The notes under the pieces: generated by a model
Seen by the model: the letters and a program-made list of their open reading frames with translations, nothing else
Told to the model about the DNA's origin: nothing
The model's database searches: none
Source of the DNA: Epichloe hybrida
Taxonomy: Eukaryota > Ascomycota > Sordariomycetes > Hypocreales > Clavicipitaceae
Assembly (NCBI GenBank): GCA_019022495.1
Contig: JAFEKR010000002.1
Span: forward strand, 5,952,001 to 6,016,000
Direction: 5' to 3'
Length of the DNA: 64,000 nt
In this document: positions 31,957-43,979 of the stretch, piece after piece
Layout of the letters: the number at the start of each line of letters is the position of its first letter
Numbering within the stretch: the stretch's first letter is position 1
Translations under genes and position numbers: made by a program

Positions 31957-33977
31957 ATGGCGACTCCAGCTTCTCTGATACCCCGGCAGGAAGTGTCAGC
32001 CTTAGTACGGCAGGTACAGGGCAACCAGCTGCTCAACCGACAGCTCTCATCAATCTGTCAGGTGAATGGTCTCAAGAGCACCGGGGTTAAGGCTGAACTT
32101 CAGCGTCGAATCGTGGACTGTGAGTCTCTCCCTGAGAAAAATAAGAAGGAAACGGTCGTTTCGAAAACACATGGAAATTCGACCGTCTCCCACGAATTTC
32201 CGTTCCTTTGTCATCACCCTTACATTTGCCTCTTGAAGCGTCTGTCCAGACGATACAATTATTATGTGCTCTCTAACCGTCGACTGCCGTTTAGTGATCC
32301 AGGAAACAGTCAATGCCAACGATGTGTCTCGCTTCCAGCAGGTCCGTCAAAGTATCTCCAATGCTGTTTTGCAACGATCGAGTCCATCATCAAAGAACAA
32401 TACCGCACGAGGCACCGTGCCAGTTGTGCCCGCCGCGCAATTTTTACCGCCCATAACTTCTCTCAATACAGCAGCAAACCCATATCAGCAACGAGATCTT
32501 CATGGGAATGCCGCAACTACAAACGGGCGGTCAGTGAGCCACCCCTTCGCTTGCTCAACGAATCATGTGCTCTTTCATCCGAGTCCATTCTATCGTGTAG
32601 AAGCCCCAATTGGCACCCTGCGAACATGCGAAGGTCAGTAGTCTCGCATGCTAGGCTTACTCATTGGACAGCCATTTTTAACGAGTTCTGTGATAAAGCA
32701 ATGGCTCAGCATAGGAACTCCATCAATATCCCGATCAGATTGGGTGACCATCCAGCACTACAACAATGCATCAATGACAAGTCGTACAGGGTCATGATAT
32801 TTTGTGCGGGCGATATATCAGGGGTGCAGAATGTGGCTTTCCCCCATCAAGCTGAGCTAAAGGTAAACACTGATGAGATAAAAGCGAATTTGCGTGGCTT
32901 GAAGAACAAACCTGGGTCTACTAGACCGGTTGACATAACGCACACCCTTCGCTTGAAGCCACATTATGTCAACAATGTCGAGTTTACCTATGCCCTCACA
33001 AACAAGGTACGCTATACAAGTTTTTATACATCTGCACAATTCAGTATCTTCGGGGCACTGAAGCTGAAATCTCTCGGACAGAAATTCTATCTTGTCGCAA
33101 ATCTTTGTAAAGTGACGACAGTTGCGGAACTCGTTACCATTATTTCGACCAGACGGAGAATACCGAAAGAGTCGGTCGTAGCGGAGCGTAAGTTAGCAAC
33201 GGTCACAATTGCCTGCGTGGATGGTGTTAATGTATGTAAACAGTGAACAAAAAGGCACAGGATCCGGATGTCGTGGCAACTTCACAAGTCCTGTCGCTAA
33301 AATGCCCTCTCTCTTATATGCGGCTGGACGTTCCTTGTCGGAGTTTGAGCTGTACCCATATGCAGTGTTTCGACGCCACATCTTATCTCCAACTTCAGGA
33401 ACAAGGTCCGCAATGGTTATGTCCAATCTGCAACAAATCGGCACCTTTTGAACAACTAGCAGTGGATGAGTGAGTTTACAAACCGGCAAGGGATCACGGA
33501 ATCCTCGAATTGACATACACACCTAGATACGTACGAGACGTTCTCACCAACACGTCGAAGGACCTTGAAACCGTAACAATCGAGCCTAATGGCCGTTGGT
33601 TGACGAAGGTGACACCTGACGACAATCAGCAGTCTCCAAATATTGCTGCTTTTGCAGACGATGACGATCTTGAAATCTCGGAAATCAGTGTGGTGTCTGG
33701 GCGTTTGGAAACCCCGAAACCCCCGAAAACCCATACACCGATAATTGGAACACCGGCATCTGTCGAACGGGACAGCACAGCGAGTGCGCCACGCGGTGCT
33801 GGAACTTATAGCAACAAGCGTCCCGCGGCGGCAGTCATTGACTTGACACTGTCTTCTGACGACGATGAGCTCGCTCAGAGACCTCGAAAGAGACAGAACA
33901 TGTCAGAAAATAGTTATGGGGATCCAAATGGAATGAGATTCTTAAGCGAATCTCCTAACGGCTATCAACCGAGTTGA
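31957..33977 (+). CDS. E3 SUMO-protein ligase of the SIZ/PIAS family (Pli1-like)
   Basis: Six exons: 31957-32119, 32295-32633, 32699-33006, 33082-33187, 33244-33469 and 33527-33977; 530 codons plus stop, all phases consistent. The family stimulates SUMO transfer from Ubc9 to nuclear targets. Domains in order: SAP DNA-binding motif (about 14-54, NRQLSSICQVNGLKSTG), PINIT domain (about 145-300, including RVMIFCAGD, VNTDEIKANLRGLKNKPG and NNVEFTYALTNK), and an SP-RING with Cys326, Cys337, Cys342, His344, Cys347, Cys365 and Cys368. A SUMO-interacting motif, VIDLTLSSDDDE, lies at about 484-495. The start is the ATG at 31957 in a CCACCATGG context. The family is certain; orthology to Pli1 versus Siz1 is inferred. 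Confidence 0.93.
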
Positions 33978-34661
33978 GATTACTCCTAGACGCTCCTAAT
34001 GGGTGTCTTTCTTTAATTCAGAAGTCCATTTGTTGCATGAGGCAGACATCCCGCCATGAAGACGAACCCAACCTCATTCCCAGACGAGACATGATGTTTT
34101 TATCTTTTTTTTTCGTGTTATTTTGGCATATGAGGCGTTAAGGGCGAAGGAAAAGGAAGATTCCCCCCTGTTTTTACTTGAACTAGTACCACGATTACTT
34201 TTATCCCTAGAGTGACGTAATAGTATTCGGCTCACGCATGATAAATGCCAGTCTTTTTCTTGCCAAGAAGTTGGTTTGTATCATGTTCTCCCATCACGTG
34301 GTCAAGCCAATGCGCCAACAGGGTTTCGAGAGGGTATTCATCACTATCGTTCTCAACGTGGGCATTCACAAGTAGGACGACCTACATAAGCTAAATCATG
34401 CGAAAGACCTCGGAAGGAAGACGACGCATATTCATTTACGAGCATCAACATCTTCCCACCCTGTGCCTGAAGCTAGTTGATATAGGCTGTGTTGCATTCA
34501 ATTGATAGCATAACCTGTCATATCAATTTTCGACCTTCTTGCCAACGCTACAGATAATACACATGTAAATGACAAAAGACTTAACCCGTTCAATTTGTCA
34601 CCAGTTTCCAAATTCTGACCCCTTCTAAGTAAGCAAAATTTCATGTTCTTGAGCAATTGAA
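33978..34661. other. Intergenic between convergent genes
   Basis: 684 bp separate two convergent genes. It is A+T-rich, with a T-run near 34104-34113 and one CACGTG near 34304. No gene is supported. Confidence 0.55.
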
Positions 34662-37016
34662 TTATTGTGTCCATGAATCAATATTCTTTACCTCACAGCC
34701 CGGCTGTCCTGATTCACGACGGACCAGCCGTCCAATCCTGTAAACCTTTTCTGAAGCAGAGAGTGCTTCTTCAACGGCATCAGCTTTCGTGGCGTCTACG
34801 GCAACGACCATACCGATACCAGAGTTGAAAGTGCGGCACATTTCGACAGGGTTGACATTTCCTGCCTGCTTGAGCCACTGGAATACGGGCAGAATGTCAC
34901 ACGAACCGTATATGATCTCCGCAGTCAAAGTATCAGGCAGCATTCTAGGAACGTTTTCAATGAGGCCGCCGCCAGTAATGTGGGCCAACCCTTTGATTTT
35001 CTCGAGAACAGGCAGGAGACTCTTGACGTAGATACGGGTCGGGGTCAAAAGGGATTCGCCAACGGTTTTGGAAGCTTCCCAGGGTGCTTGTGAGTCATAA
35101 GTCAAACCAGCGCTCTGCACGATTCTTCGCACAAGGGAGAATCCGTTGGAGTGAACGCCGACGGAACCCAGGCCAAGGAGAACATCCCCTTCCACCATGG
35201 CGATTTGTTGTGGCAGTCTACTCTCCGCAGTCACCGCGCCAACAGCGCATCCTGCAGCATCGTAGTCGTCGCCCTGGTACATGCCTGGCATTTCAGCAGT
35301 CTCTCCACCGACCAAGGCACATCCAGACTGGCGACAACCCTCCGCGACACCTTCCACAAAGGCGGCAGCAGACGGCAGGTCAAGCTTGCTGCAGCCATAG
35401 TAGTCCAAGAACATCAAAGGCACTGCGCCCTGAACAATCAAGTCATTGACATTCATGGCAACAAGATCAATCCCGACAGTATTGTGCTTCTTCATAGACT
35501 GGGCAATCATAAGCTTCGTACCAACCCCATCAATAGCCCCGACAAGAATCGGGGCACTGGGATATCCGCATCGTGAGAGATCGAGCTCGCCACCGAATCC
35601 TCCGATCTCAGCGTCCGCGCCAGGTCTTTTAGTGCTGGCGACAGCCTTCTTGATTTTCTCCACAAAGTCATTGCCGGCTTGGATATCTACTCCAGCCTGT
35701 ACGTAAGTCATGGCCTCCTTTTTGGGAGCTCTGAATGCCCGGTATGCAATGTCTTTTCGGTAAAACATATTGTCAAACTTGATAACTCCGGAGGAAAGCG
35801 CAGCATAGGAGGCATCAACGGCGGCCCCTAGAGACTCTCCCACGGAGTTTATTGCAATGACACGACCGCCGGACGATTTGAGCTGATCTCCATCAAGTTT
35901 TGTTCCAGCGTGGAAGATAGTGCTACCGTTTGGTGGTGACAAAATGGTCATGGGAGTGCCTTTGGCATATGATCCTGGGTAGCCTCCAGCAGCCACGACA
36001 ACTGTTGCGCTAAATTTGTGCTCAATCTTCAGGTGGCAGTTATCCAAGTATCCTTTAACGCATGCCAACATGATTTCTGCTAAGTCTGTGTCGGCTGACA
36101 GAAGAGGTAGAACAGTCTGCGTTTCTGGGTCTCCGAATCGTACGTTGTATTCCAATACTTTTGGCCCAGCGTCGGTGATCATGAGGCCAGTGAACAATAC
36201 ACCACGAAAAGGCTGCCTCTCCCTGCGCATACCAAGAATCGTTGGCTCAAGGATGTCCCTGTCTATTTTTTCTGTCAATTCTTTTGTGGCAATATTGGTT
36301 GGTGCATAGCAGCCCATTCCGCCGGTATTGGGGCCTTGATCGCCATCGAAAATGCGTTTATGATCTTGAGCCAAGGGCAAGGATCTGATAGTGTAGCCAT
36401 CGCAGAAGGTAAGAACGCTCAACTCATCACCAACGAGAAGCTCCTCGATGACGACCTCATCACCAGCGGGTCCAAAAGCCTTGTCGACCATAATTTGTTT
36501 CAAAGCATCTTTAGCTTCTTGTTTAGATTGAGGAAGAATTACACCCTTCCCAGCAGCAAGACCAGTCGCTTTGATGACAACTTCGTGGGAGACACTGTCA
36601 ATATAGTTGGCTGCCTTGTCATAGTCCGAGAAGTTCTCATAAGCTGCTGTTGGTATATCGTACTTCTTCATGAAGTCCTTGGAATATGTCTTGCTGCCTT
36701 CCAGACGAGAAGCCTCCTTCGAGGGTCCAAAGCAGGGAATCCCAGCTTTCTTGAAGAATGCCTCAATGCCATCAACTAAAGGGGCTTCGGGTCCGGGGAC
36801 AACCAAGTTGACTCCATTTGACTGAGAAAATTTGACAAGTCCCGGAAAGTCTTCCGCAGAGATGGAATCAACGTTTGTTACTTTGGAACATGTCGCTGTG
36901 CCGCCATTGCCTGGCACGGCAAAGATGACCTCGACACGAGGCGAATGGCTGAGCTTCCAGGCCAAGGCGTGTTCGCGGCCACCATTGCCGATGAGGAGCA
37001 CTTTAATGCCAGACAT
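34662..37016 (-). CDS. ADE5,7: Bifunctional purine enzyme GARS-AIRS (ADE5,7)
   Basis: A single exon of 784 codons. The N-terminal half is glycinamide ribonucleotide synthetase (step 2 of de novo purine synthesis, ATP-grasp fold); the C-terminal half is aminoimidazole ribonucleotide synthetase (step 5). GARS signatures: [20 protein letters not shown] at residues 5-24, GLAAGKGV and [15 protein letters not shown] begins near Met436 ([10 protein letters not shown]) and has [25 protein letters not shown] and [14 protein letters not shown]. This two-domain fusion is normal for ascomycetes, and the length fits. It diverges from TRS33 over 538 bp that contain a TTATCTTATC-CACGTG element. Confidence 0.97.
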   Translation of the reverse strand: MSGIKVLLIGNGGREHALAWKLSHSPRVEVIFAVPGNGGTATCSKVTNVDSISAEDFPGLVKFSQSNGVNLVVPGPEAPLVDGIEAFFKKAGIPCFGPSKEASRLEGSKTYSKDFMKKYDIPTAAYENFSDYDKAANYIDSVSHEVVIKATGLAAGKGVILPQSKQEAKDALKQIMVDKAFGPAGDEVVIEELLVGDELSVLTFCDGYTIRSLPLAQDHKRIFDGDQGPNTGGMGCYAPTNIATKELTEKIDRDILEPTILGMRRERQPFRGVLFTGLMITDAGPKVLEYNVRFGDPETQTVLPLLSADTDLAEIMLACVKGYLDNCHLKIEHKFSATVVVAAGGYPGSYAKGTPMTILSPPNGSTIFHAGTKLDGDQLKSSGGRVIAINSVGESLGAAVDASYAALSSGVIKFDNMFYRKDIAYRAFRAPKKEAMTYVQAGVDIQAGNDFVEKIKKAVASTKRPGADAEIGGFGGELDLSRCGYPSAPILVGAIDGVGTKLMIAQSMKKHNTVGIDLVAMNVNDLIVQGAVPLMFLDYYGCSKLDLPSAAAFVEGVAEGCRQSGCALVGGETAEMPGMYQGDDYDAAGCAVGAVTAESRLPQQIAMVEGDVLLGLGSVGVHSNGFSLVRRIVQSAGLTYDSQAPWEASKTVGESLLTPTRIYVKSLLPVLEKIKGLAHITGGGLIENVPRMLPDTLTAEIIYGSCDILPVFQWLKQAGNVNPVEMCRTFNSGIGMVVAVDATKADAVEEALSASEKVYRIGRLVRRESGQPGCEVKNIDSWTQ

Positions 37017-37554
37017 TTCGAATAGTCCTAATCGTCGTATCGCTGATATTGGTCGGCGTTCGAGAAGTTAATCAAACTCTCCCAAGAGAGTTCGAGCACA
37101 ATTCGAACAGACAAGGTAAGCGAACTCTGCGAAAAACTCTTCGAGAATGTCAAATAATCAACAGTCAGACGAAGTCAGCCGCGACTGCAAATGAAAGCAG
37201 CTTGAAATTTCGTGTCCGCAATGTCTTGTTGGTGCGCGATTCAAACCAAACTTTTTTTTGCGGTCTCCCACACCACACCAATGCCCCCGCGCCCATCACC
37301 CAACATGCCCCGCGGCTGGCGAGAGAGCCTCAATTATCTTATCTGCACGTGCCAGGTGGAGATTGGAAACTAATAAGTACAGTGCCTAGGTGCTTTGGTT
37401 GGGTGGTACTTGGAGGATTCTCAGTGGCACCGGCGAACGTCTCGACAACATCAAACTGTAACAGTTGGGCAACGCAACACGACAGCAGAGCAAGGACGCC
37501 ATACCTCCCCGAAACGATTAGTCGAAAAATATTACCAAATTGAAGATAACGATA
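37017..37554. promoter_or_regulatory. Divergent promoter region ADE5,7 / TRS33
   Basis: A 538 bp noncoding region between divergent starts, containing the composite motif at 37334-37351. Otherwise nothing specific is seen. Confidence 0.5.
37334..37351 (+). promoter_or_regulatory. Composite TTATCTTATC + CACGTG element
   Basis: TTATCTTATC at 37334-37343 is followed by TG and CACGTG (37346-37351), then CCAGG. It nearly repeats the element at 23679-23696, including the trailing CAGG. Confidence 0.5.
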
Positions 37555-38410
37555 ATGTCTTTCGAGCCTGTCATGCCGCCCTACAACGCTTCGGACCCAT
37601 CAGCAACCTTCCTATCATCATCATGTCTCGACTTTCTGTTGATCGAGCTTGTGCCTCTCGCCCATCGCATTGCGAATGAGCGAGACTCGTGTCATGGTTT
37701 GACAGAGGCCAAAGTTATATCAGTCGCAGAGGCAACGCCGGCAGACCATCGCGCAGTCAGCTCTGGATCATTTCATCCTGGCTCTAGCTCTGAAGCGCGA
37801 AAGCCAGACGACGACGAGGAGCTCGATGCGGTACATTTTAGACTGGACTCACTTGGATATCGTGTAGGACAAGGTTTGGTGGAGAGGTAAACCACGGCCC
37901 AATCTCAATTCAAGTCATCCAGACGGTGGCAGATACCACCTAACGTAGTGTCGACTTAGGTTCTCTATCGCTCGACCTCGATTCAATGACACATTGGATG
38001 TCATCAAGTTTTTATGCAAAGACCTTTGGTCACTTGTTTTTGGCAAGAATATCGATAATCTGAAAACAAATCATCGAGTACGTTAGTGCTTCGCTTCTAC
38101 TAACTTCGACTTGCTCCTAAATTATAAATGTCCAGGGAGTTTACGTCTTAACAGACAACGCATTTCGGCCGTTTTCACGAATGAGTACTGACGCAGGCGG
38201 TCAAGCGCTTGTGCGAGCACAACCAGTAAGTCATTTTATTTCCAGATGGACACATCACGGCAAACTGACCACGCCTAGTTCCTCTGGTTTCCCTGTGGCG
38301 TCGTGCGAGGTGCTTTGGCAGCGCTAGGCCTAAATGCTACGGTACAGGCAGAAATCAACGAGCTTCCCGGCGCCATATTCCAGATCAAGACCTTCGATTC
38401 CAAGTCATGA
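37555..38410 (+). CDS. TRS33: TRAPP complex subunit TRS33 (TRAPPC6 family)
   Basis: Four exons: 37555-37886, 37960-38077, 38136-38225 and 38279-38410; 223 codons plus stop, phases consistent. Trs33 is a Bet3-fold core subunit of TRAPP, the Rab GEF and tether of ER-to-Golgi and endosomal traffic. The product starts [11 protein letters not shown] and has the Bet3-like parts [35 protein letters not shown] and [20 protein letters not shown], ending with [12 protein letters not shown] Ser/Asp-rich insertion (about 68-93) separates the first helix from the conserved core, as in other filamentous fungi. The start is the first ATG in this frame. Confidence 0.93.
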
Positions 38411-38758
38411 CTACTGTTCCATCTGTTGATGTTCCAACAATATACCTTGATGTCGCAAAGTAAAAGCTTTCGTGTTTGCAGATTAAATACTCATATCCCG
38501 AACAGCAATCACGACCAACTTGCAAATCCCACAGCACTTTCGTAAATTTTCTCTAACTGGCAGCGGCATACCGACAATACGCCCTCAAGATTTTCTTGGG
38601 TAATATGGCGCCATTGCACTTCACAGCCTATGAATAGAGTCCAATATCAGCAACAATCGCCTTTTCTCATATATTATGCTAGCTGCTCAGCTATGCTATC
38701 GTCTTATACGACAAACATCCTCGAATCAAATAACAGCGCCATTGGGGAAGGGGGTTGT
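38411..38758. other. Intergenic between convergent TRS33 and MDH
   Basis: 348 bp of 3' flanks; no gene or motif is recognised. Confidence 0.6.
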
Positions 38759-40234
38759 TCACTTTTGTGGGGTGTTGTGGGCGAAGTTAATGCCCTTGGT
38801 GATATTGCCCTTAAGGCCCTCAACAGCCTTACTCAGTAGCTCCTTCTCTTTCTCGGTCAAGCTTTTCAAGGGATTGGTAGCATTTTCAGCGCCGTTGGGC
38901 TAAACAAAAGTCAGTTATTATACAGCAGAGGTGAACGTAACTCAGCAATGGTGAACATACTCCAAGCTCAATTGGGACAGAGAAGAAGTCGCAACCAGTC
39001 TCCTTGGCAATTTCGTTACCCCCTGGTACGCCTGGGAGATAAACGTAACTTGGCTCAACAAGGCCCTTCTCGCCCTTGACAGCTCTCAGAAGCTTCTCGG
39101 CGAATCTATATCAATTCACTTAGTATGAGGTACATATAAACTTGCTTTTACTGTGCCACGTCAAGAAAACCTACCGGTAACCGGCATAAGCCATGGACAA
39201 AGTTGCGGACCCAGCCCCGTCCTTGGCCTTGACGACCTCATCGCCACCGAATTGGATACGGTTGACGAGAGTGTCGTACTTGTCTGCCGGAATATTGACG
39301 GCGGGCTTGGCTTGGCTGAGAAGGGGCACAATAGTTTCTCCAGAGTGACCACCGATGACAGGGATGGTGAGCTTCTGGGGCTCCTTCTGGCCAACGATCT
39401 CAGCAACAAAGGTCTCGGCTCGAACAATATCGAGCGTGGTGACACCAAACAGGCGCTGGGCATTAAAGACACCCTTGGCTTTGAGAACCTCTGCCGAGAT
39501 AGGAACAGTAGAGTTTACAGGGTTGGAAATGACCAAAATGAAAGCCTTCGGAGCAACCTCAGCAGCAGTCTCGATCAATCCCTTCACAATGCCGGCATTA
39601 ATATTGAAGAGATCGTCACGGGTCATGCCAGGCTTGCCTGAATTTCACATGTTTAGTACTCATCACAAGAGAGCAGCCCAGGATGGCGATTGGGTATTAG
39701 ACGCAGCAACTGAGCTTTGGTGAAAGAACTCATCACTTACGAGGAATTCCAGCAGGAATGACAATTATGTCCGCATCCTTGAAGGCAGCCTTGGCACCAT
39801 CGTTGGCGGGGAGATAGCCACTGGTTTTCTGTATGATGCAGACTTCCGATTAGTTGAAACGGCCTTCATCTTACTACTTTTTTGAAGAAGGAAAAAATAT
39901 TGGCTTTCTCAGAGACTTTTCAGGACGTACTGCGATCGAAGAGATATGAGAAAGATCGGCAGCAACACCAGGTGTGTTGACAACATCGTAGAGGGCAAGC
40001 TCATCCACAAGAGGGCTTGTCTTCAAGAGTAAGGACAGAGGCTAAGAAAAGTCAGCACTGGAAACTATGATACACAAGCCTTGACACAAAAATCACTCAC
40101 CTGTCCAATGCCACCAGAGGCACCGGCAACAACTTTTCATTGCAAGCCGTCAGCATATGTGTTGGCCACAGAAGCTCAACCGTGATGCGGGGTTGAGAGC
40201 CTGAGGGGCATCTGCACATACCAGCTTTGACCAT
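38759..40234 (-). CDS. NAD-dependent malate dehydrogenase, cytosolic type
   Basis: Seven exons on the minus strand: 40234-40222, 40132-40101, 40041-39931, 39828-39741, 39637-39175, 39105-38961 and 38899-38759; 330 codons plus stop. The first two exons are 13 and 32 nt; joined they read [15 protein letters not shown], the dinucleotide-binding glycine motif. The enzyme interconverts malate and oxaloacetate with NAD. Other signatures: [20 protein letters not shown] (mobile loop arginines), [16 protein letters not shown] and [15 protein letters not shown] with the catalytic histidine. There is no mitochondrial presequence (the glycine motif starts at residue 8), and the C-terminus (HNTPQK) is not a peroxisomal signal, so the cytosolic form is the best reading. 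Confidence 0.93.
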
Positions 40235-41211
40235 TATGGCTGTGATGGGGGGTTTGTTGCGGGAGGGGCTGAGAGTTTCCGAGTTTCAGGAATGGGTGAT
40301 AGTTTGGATGATAAATCAGGAACAAGTAAGCCGCATCCCCGACTCTCAACAAGGTATTTTGGGGAGTTAAGAGTTAAAGAATGGGAGACAAAGAAAGGTC
40401 GCTAGGAAGTTTCACGAGGAAATGGTCTGGCTGAGCACCTGCCCACATGAGCCGAGCTACATGAGGGGGGCACAGAGGAGGGGTAACCGACACCAATGGG
40501 AGAGGGCTGTTTCCCCGACGAAACCTGGAATGACGCAAGCTACCAATCTAATACCAGGTGCGTAGCAATTGTGAGGCGCTGTGTGCGGGGCCCACAGGGA
40601 ACCACACCACGAAGGCTTTCGGGTCCGGACATCTATGTAGCATTAGCGACGCCATCAAAGCAGAATATGCGGCGTCTGCTGGTGCCCCTATGTACATGGA
40701 ACAACACAGACGAGCGCTCTCCATGTACTTTCAATGCCAGGTGCAGTAGCAACGTTTTTCCGTGACGCAGTAGCTTCCAAGAAACAAGACTCGCGGCATG
40801 TAGTTAGGCCAAGGTCGGGTTCATAGTCATGCCACAATCCTGGCTCTAAATATCTCCCTGCGATTTTCATCGAGGCTGTCAACAGCCCAACATACTACCC
40901 GTAGGCCTATTTGTGGTTCCCACTATCTGGGAGTCATCAATCACCACAGATGTTGAACATCGCACTTCCAATGAATTGATACTCCGACTTTTTATCCTGT
41001 CCGAGGGGCTTGGCTACTATCATGAACAAGAGTTCGCATTTTTTGCGGGTGGACAGCTAAGCTTCAGCCATCGTGACACAGTGGTTACTCAGGAAGAGAT
41101 TTCTCGATCTCAAAAGATAGCCTTTCCTCCACTTTTCCAGCGCTGGCGGCTTCAAGCCTCTATCACTGATCTCCGTTTGCTCGCATAGTATAACCTCCTT
41201 GCTCTCTATGA
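40235..41211. other. Intergenic: MDH promoter / eL28 3' flank
   Basis: 977 bp between two minus-strand genes. Short open frames at 40496-40765 and 40913-41188 have no recognisable content. No RNA gene is seen. Confidence 0.5.
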
Positions 41212-42012
41212 TTAGAAAGACTCCTCAGCCTTCTTGGCCTTGTTTCCTCGAAGCTTAGGCTCGGGCTCAGGCTTAACAGGTCGCTGGGATTGACGGATGG
41301 CAGAAACACGTTCGACAGCGGCAGATCGCAGATCAGGGCGGTACCCAGACTTGGTAGTCAGGTTGGCAACGGCCTTGTAGGTACTAGGATAGTGCCGTTC
41401 GGTTAGCTCGTTTCGCCCAAGGCAGATAATCCACATTGTCTCTATTCCTTCTGCTTCCGAGGGGTCGCGTAACTCACTTTCGGCTGGTCTTGTTCCCACC
41501 ATGGGTGTTCTTGATGAAAGCTTTGGCGGGCTTGGTGGCATCAGTGGTCTTCTTGCTGATGACAGTAACACCACCCTTCTCGTTAGGGATGATACCGACA
41601 GCCTAAATTCCATGGATCAGTGTTCCTGCTCGTTCGTATACGGGGGGAGTTCGCGATTTGCTTGCGGATGGATTGTACCTTGGCGTTGACGAAACCGGCG
41701 TGCTGTTTGTTCAAGATGTCAGTATTCGAGATTCTCGACAGCGAGTCGGCCAATCTTGTAACGAGTAACGGAGTCGAAAATACGCCATACCTTTCGGCTG
41801 TTCTTGTTGATCAGGTTCAGGGGGTCATGAGAGAATTGAACACCACCATTACGGTTGCTCTTGGAGAGAAAGCAGTTGTTATTTCCTGTAGACATGATCG
41901 TCAATATATCATCTCACAGCACGTCCAGCCAGCATCTGTGCAAACTGCACTACTTACGGACAATTTCCCAGACCAGGTCCGAGGACATGTTAGAAAGCGC
42001 GGGGGTAGCCAT
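41212..42012 (-). CDS. RPL28: 60S ribosomal protein L28 (eL28)
   Basis: Five exons on the minus strand: 42012-41958, 41885-41791, 41702-41679, 41602-41478 and 41383-41212; 156 codons plus stop. Exon 3 is only 24 nt and encodes HAGFVNAK. The protein starts MATPALSNMSSDLVWEIVR, continues with GGVQFSHDPLNLINKNSRK and GIIPNEKGGVTVISKKTT, and ends with YRPDLRSAAVERVSAIRQSQ and a basic tail. This is the eL28 family, a large-subunit protein absent from Saccharomyces cerevisiae but present in filamentous fungi, plants and animals. The last acceptor (CCTAG, 41384-41388) is chosen to keep frame into TYKAVANLTTK. Many introns in a short gene is typical of fungal ribosomal protein genes. Confidence 0.9.
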
Positions 42013-42232
42013 TGTGACGTTTCGATTAATTTGCGACGACGTAACGGGTATCTCAAGGATCTGCTTCAATGCAAAATTGTTGAGGTGTTCTTACAGTGTG
42101 GGCTCGCTTAACTGCCGCATTATGGCTTAGTGCGCTTGTCTCTCTGTTCTCGGGTTGTGCCTATTGGCGTTAATTGAATGGAAGGTGTGGTGGCTGTGGC
42201 TGTGACTCCAATGGTGAGTGGCTGTAAGGACG
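42013..42232. promoter_or_regulatory. eL28 promoter, normal-composition DNA up to the retroelement
   Basis: 220 bp of upstream region with ordinary base composition, ending abruptly at the 5' LTR. The retroelement thus sits about 220 bp from the eL28 start. RIP-like change is not visible on this side of the LTR boundary. Confidence 0.5.
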
Positions 42233-42348
42233 TGTTGAGGTGGAGAATGGCTTAGGTAATAGTTAACCATAATTATATAGGGCGTAGCTAGAGCGCAGAC
42301 TAAAAGAATACAACTATTATTATCCCTATTATTTTTAGTACCACTTTA
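42233..42348 (+). repeat. 5' LTR (116 bp)
   Basis: It matches the 3' LTR at 108 of 116 positions. All eight differences are C/T or G/A in CpA or TpG context. Seven are mutated in this copy, all from about 42279 onward; the first 45 bp are unchanged. Confidence 0.93.
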
Positions 42349-43904
42349 TAGTAATAAGACTAGGACCTTATAATACTCTTTAATTAGGTTAAATTATTAC
42401 TAGACTTAAATATCTAATATCTAAGAACACCTAATAAATAACTTCTAAGAGATTATTAAGTTAAATAATTAAAGAACTATAAACTAGACTAAAGATAAGA
42501 GAAGTTACAAACTTTATTAGAGTATAACTATAGCTAGAAATAATATAGAAGAATAATAGAATATAGCTATAGTTATTACTATATTTAAGGAGATTATCTA
42601 GCTAAGGTTAGAAAACACTACTATTAGATAATATAAGAATATTAAGGACTATAGGACTTAATAGGACAGACACGGAACTATAAGGCTATGTAAAACTTAT
42701 AAATAACCACTAGAGAAAGTTCTTAGAATACTTATAATAAGATAGCTAACAGCTACTTAGCATAGGATAGGTAATAAGGACTAATTATTATAAGAGAGGA
42801 TATTATAATAAAGAATAGGAAAGTCCTATTATAGGAAATAAATTGGCTAGATACCTAGATAAAGAATAACCCTATAAGAATAAGCGTAAAGAATAATTAC
42901 TAAAACACTATAGCGCTAGTATAGTATAATACTAGTAGCCTAGATAGTAAATAATTATAACCTTATTTAATTTAGGTAATTATAAACTAGTGGGTTAAAT
43001 ATAGACTAAATACTAGTAAATAGGGCATTTAAACTTAGGGAATTAAGGAACACTATAAACTTTACTTAAGCCTAGGAATCTAACCCTAGGAAATAATATT
43101 TACACACTTAGTAAAACAAGCACTATAATATAGTAAGCAAACAGAAGATAAATAATAGTAAATAGTAGTTATAACCTTAGAGAATTTTCTAACCTTAGAA
43201 TTTAACCTAAACTATAGAACTTAGGCATAGGAACGCGCATTTGCGTACTTAGTAACATAGGAATTTTACCTTTAGTTAATAGAAAACTAGTATATATTAC
43301 AATAGATATAATATAATATAGACCTTAAACTTATAACTTTAAGAAGCATATAGGAAGTGCTATAAACTAGGAAAACCACTTATAGAATATGCTATAAAAC
43401 CTACTAGGAGTATTTACTTACTAAAGTAACTACACTAAGAAGCTATAATATTTGCGTAGTATTATAACCATAGACACTCTAGTAAACACACTAGATATAG
43501 TGTAAACTAAAGACTAAACTTTACGCTTTAAGGAACTAGCTATAGTAGCTCTTAACCTTAAAAACATTAGTTTATAGGGAGGATTATACCACTATAATTA
43601 GAGATATAGCATATAGACTATACCCTTACTTTTAACTTACTTTTAACCTTACTTAGTTACTTATCTAATCTTTTAATTAGATAGTATAGTATAAGTAAAG
43701 TACTATATACTATATTTATAATAGGAGATTACTTAGATTAGGAAGGTTTAGACTTAGTAAGAAGGAGTTAAGGAGGGTAAGAGTAAAAAGGTTTTATTTT
43801 AAGGGGGGACTAGAATAGTTTTTCTTTTTCCTTCTTTTCTTAGGCTAGGTAAACACTAAGTAATAATTTATATATAATAATTTAAGTTTAGCCTTAAATA
43901 TTTT

Positions 43905-43979
43905 CTATCTTCTTAAAAACTTTATTATAATAAAGTTTCACTTTCCTATCTTCTTAAAAACTTTATTATAATAAAGTTT
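43905..43979 (+). repeat. Two 41-bp tandem units with a 22-bp perfect palindrome
   Basis: The unit beginning CTATCTTCTTAAAAACTTTA occurs at 43905 and 43946. Each copy contains AAACTTTATTA followed directly by its reverse complement, so each could fold into a hairpin. They lie in the untranslated-looking first part of the dead retroelement. Confidence 0.85.
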
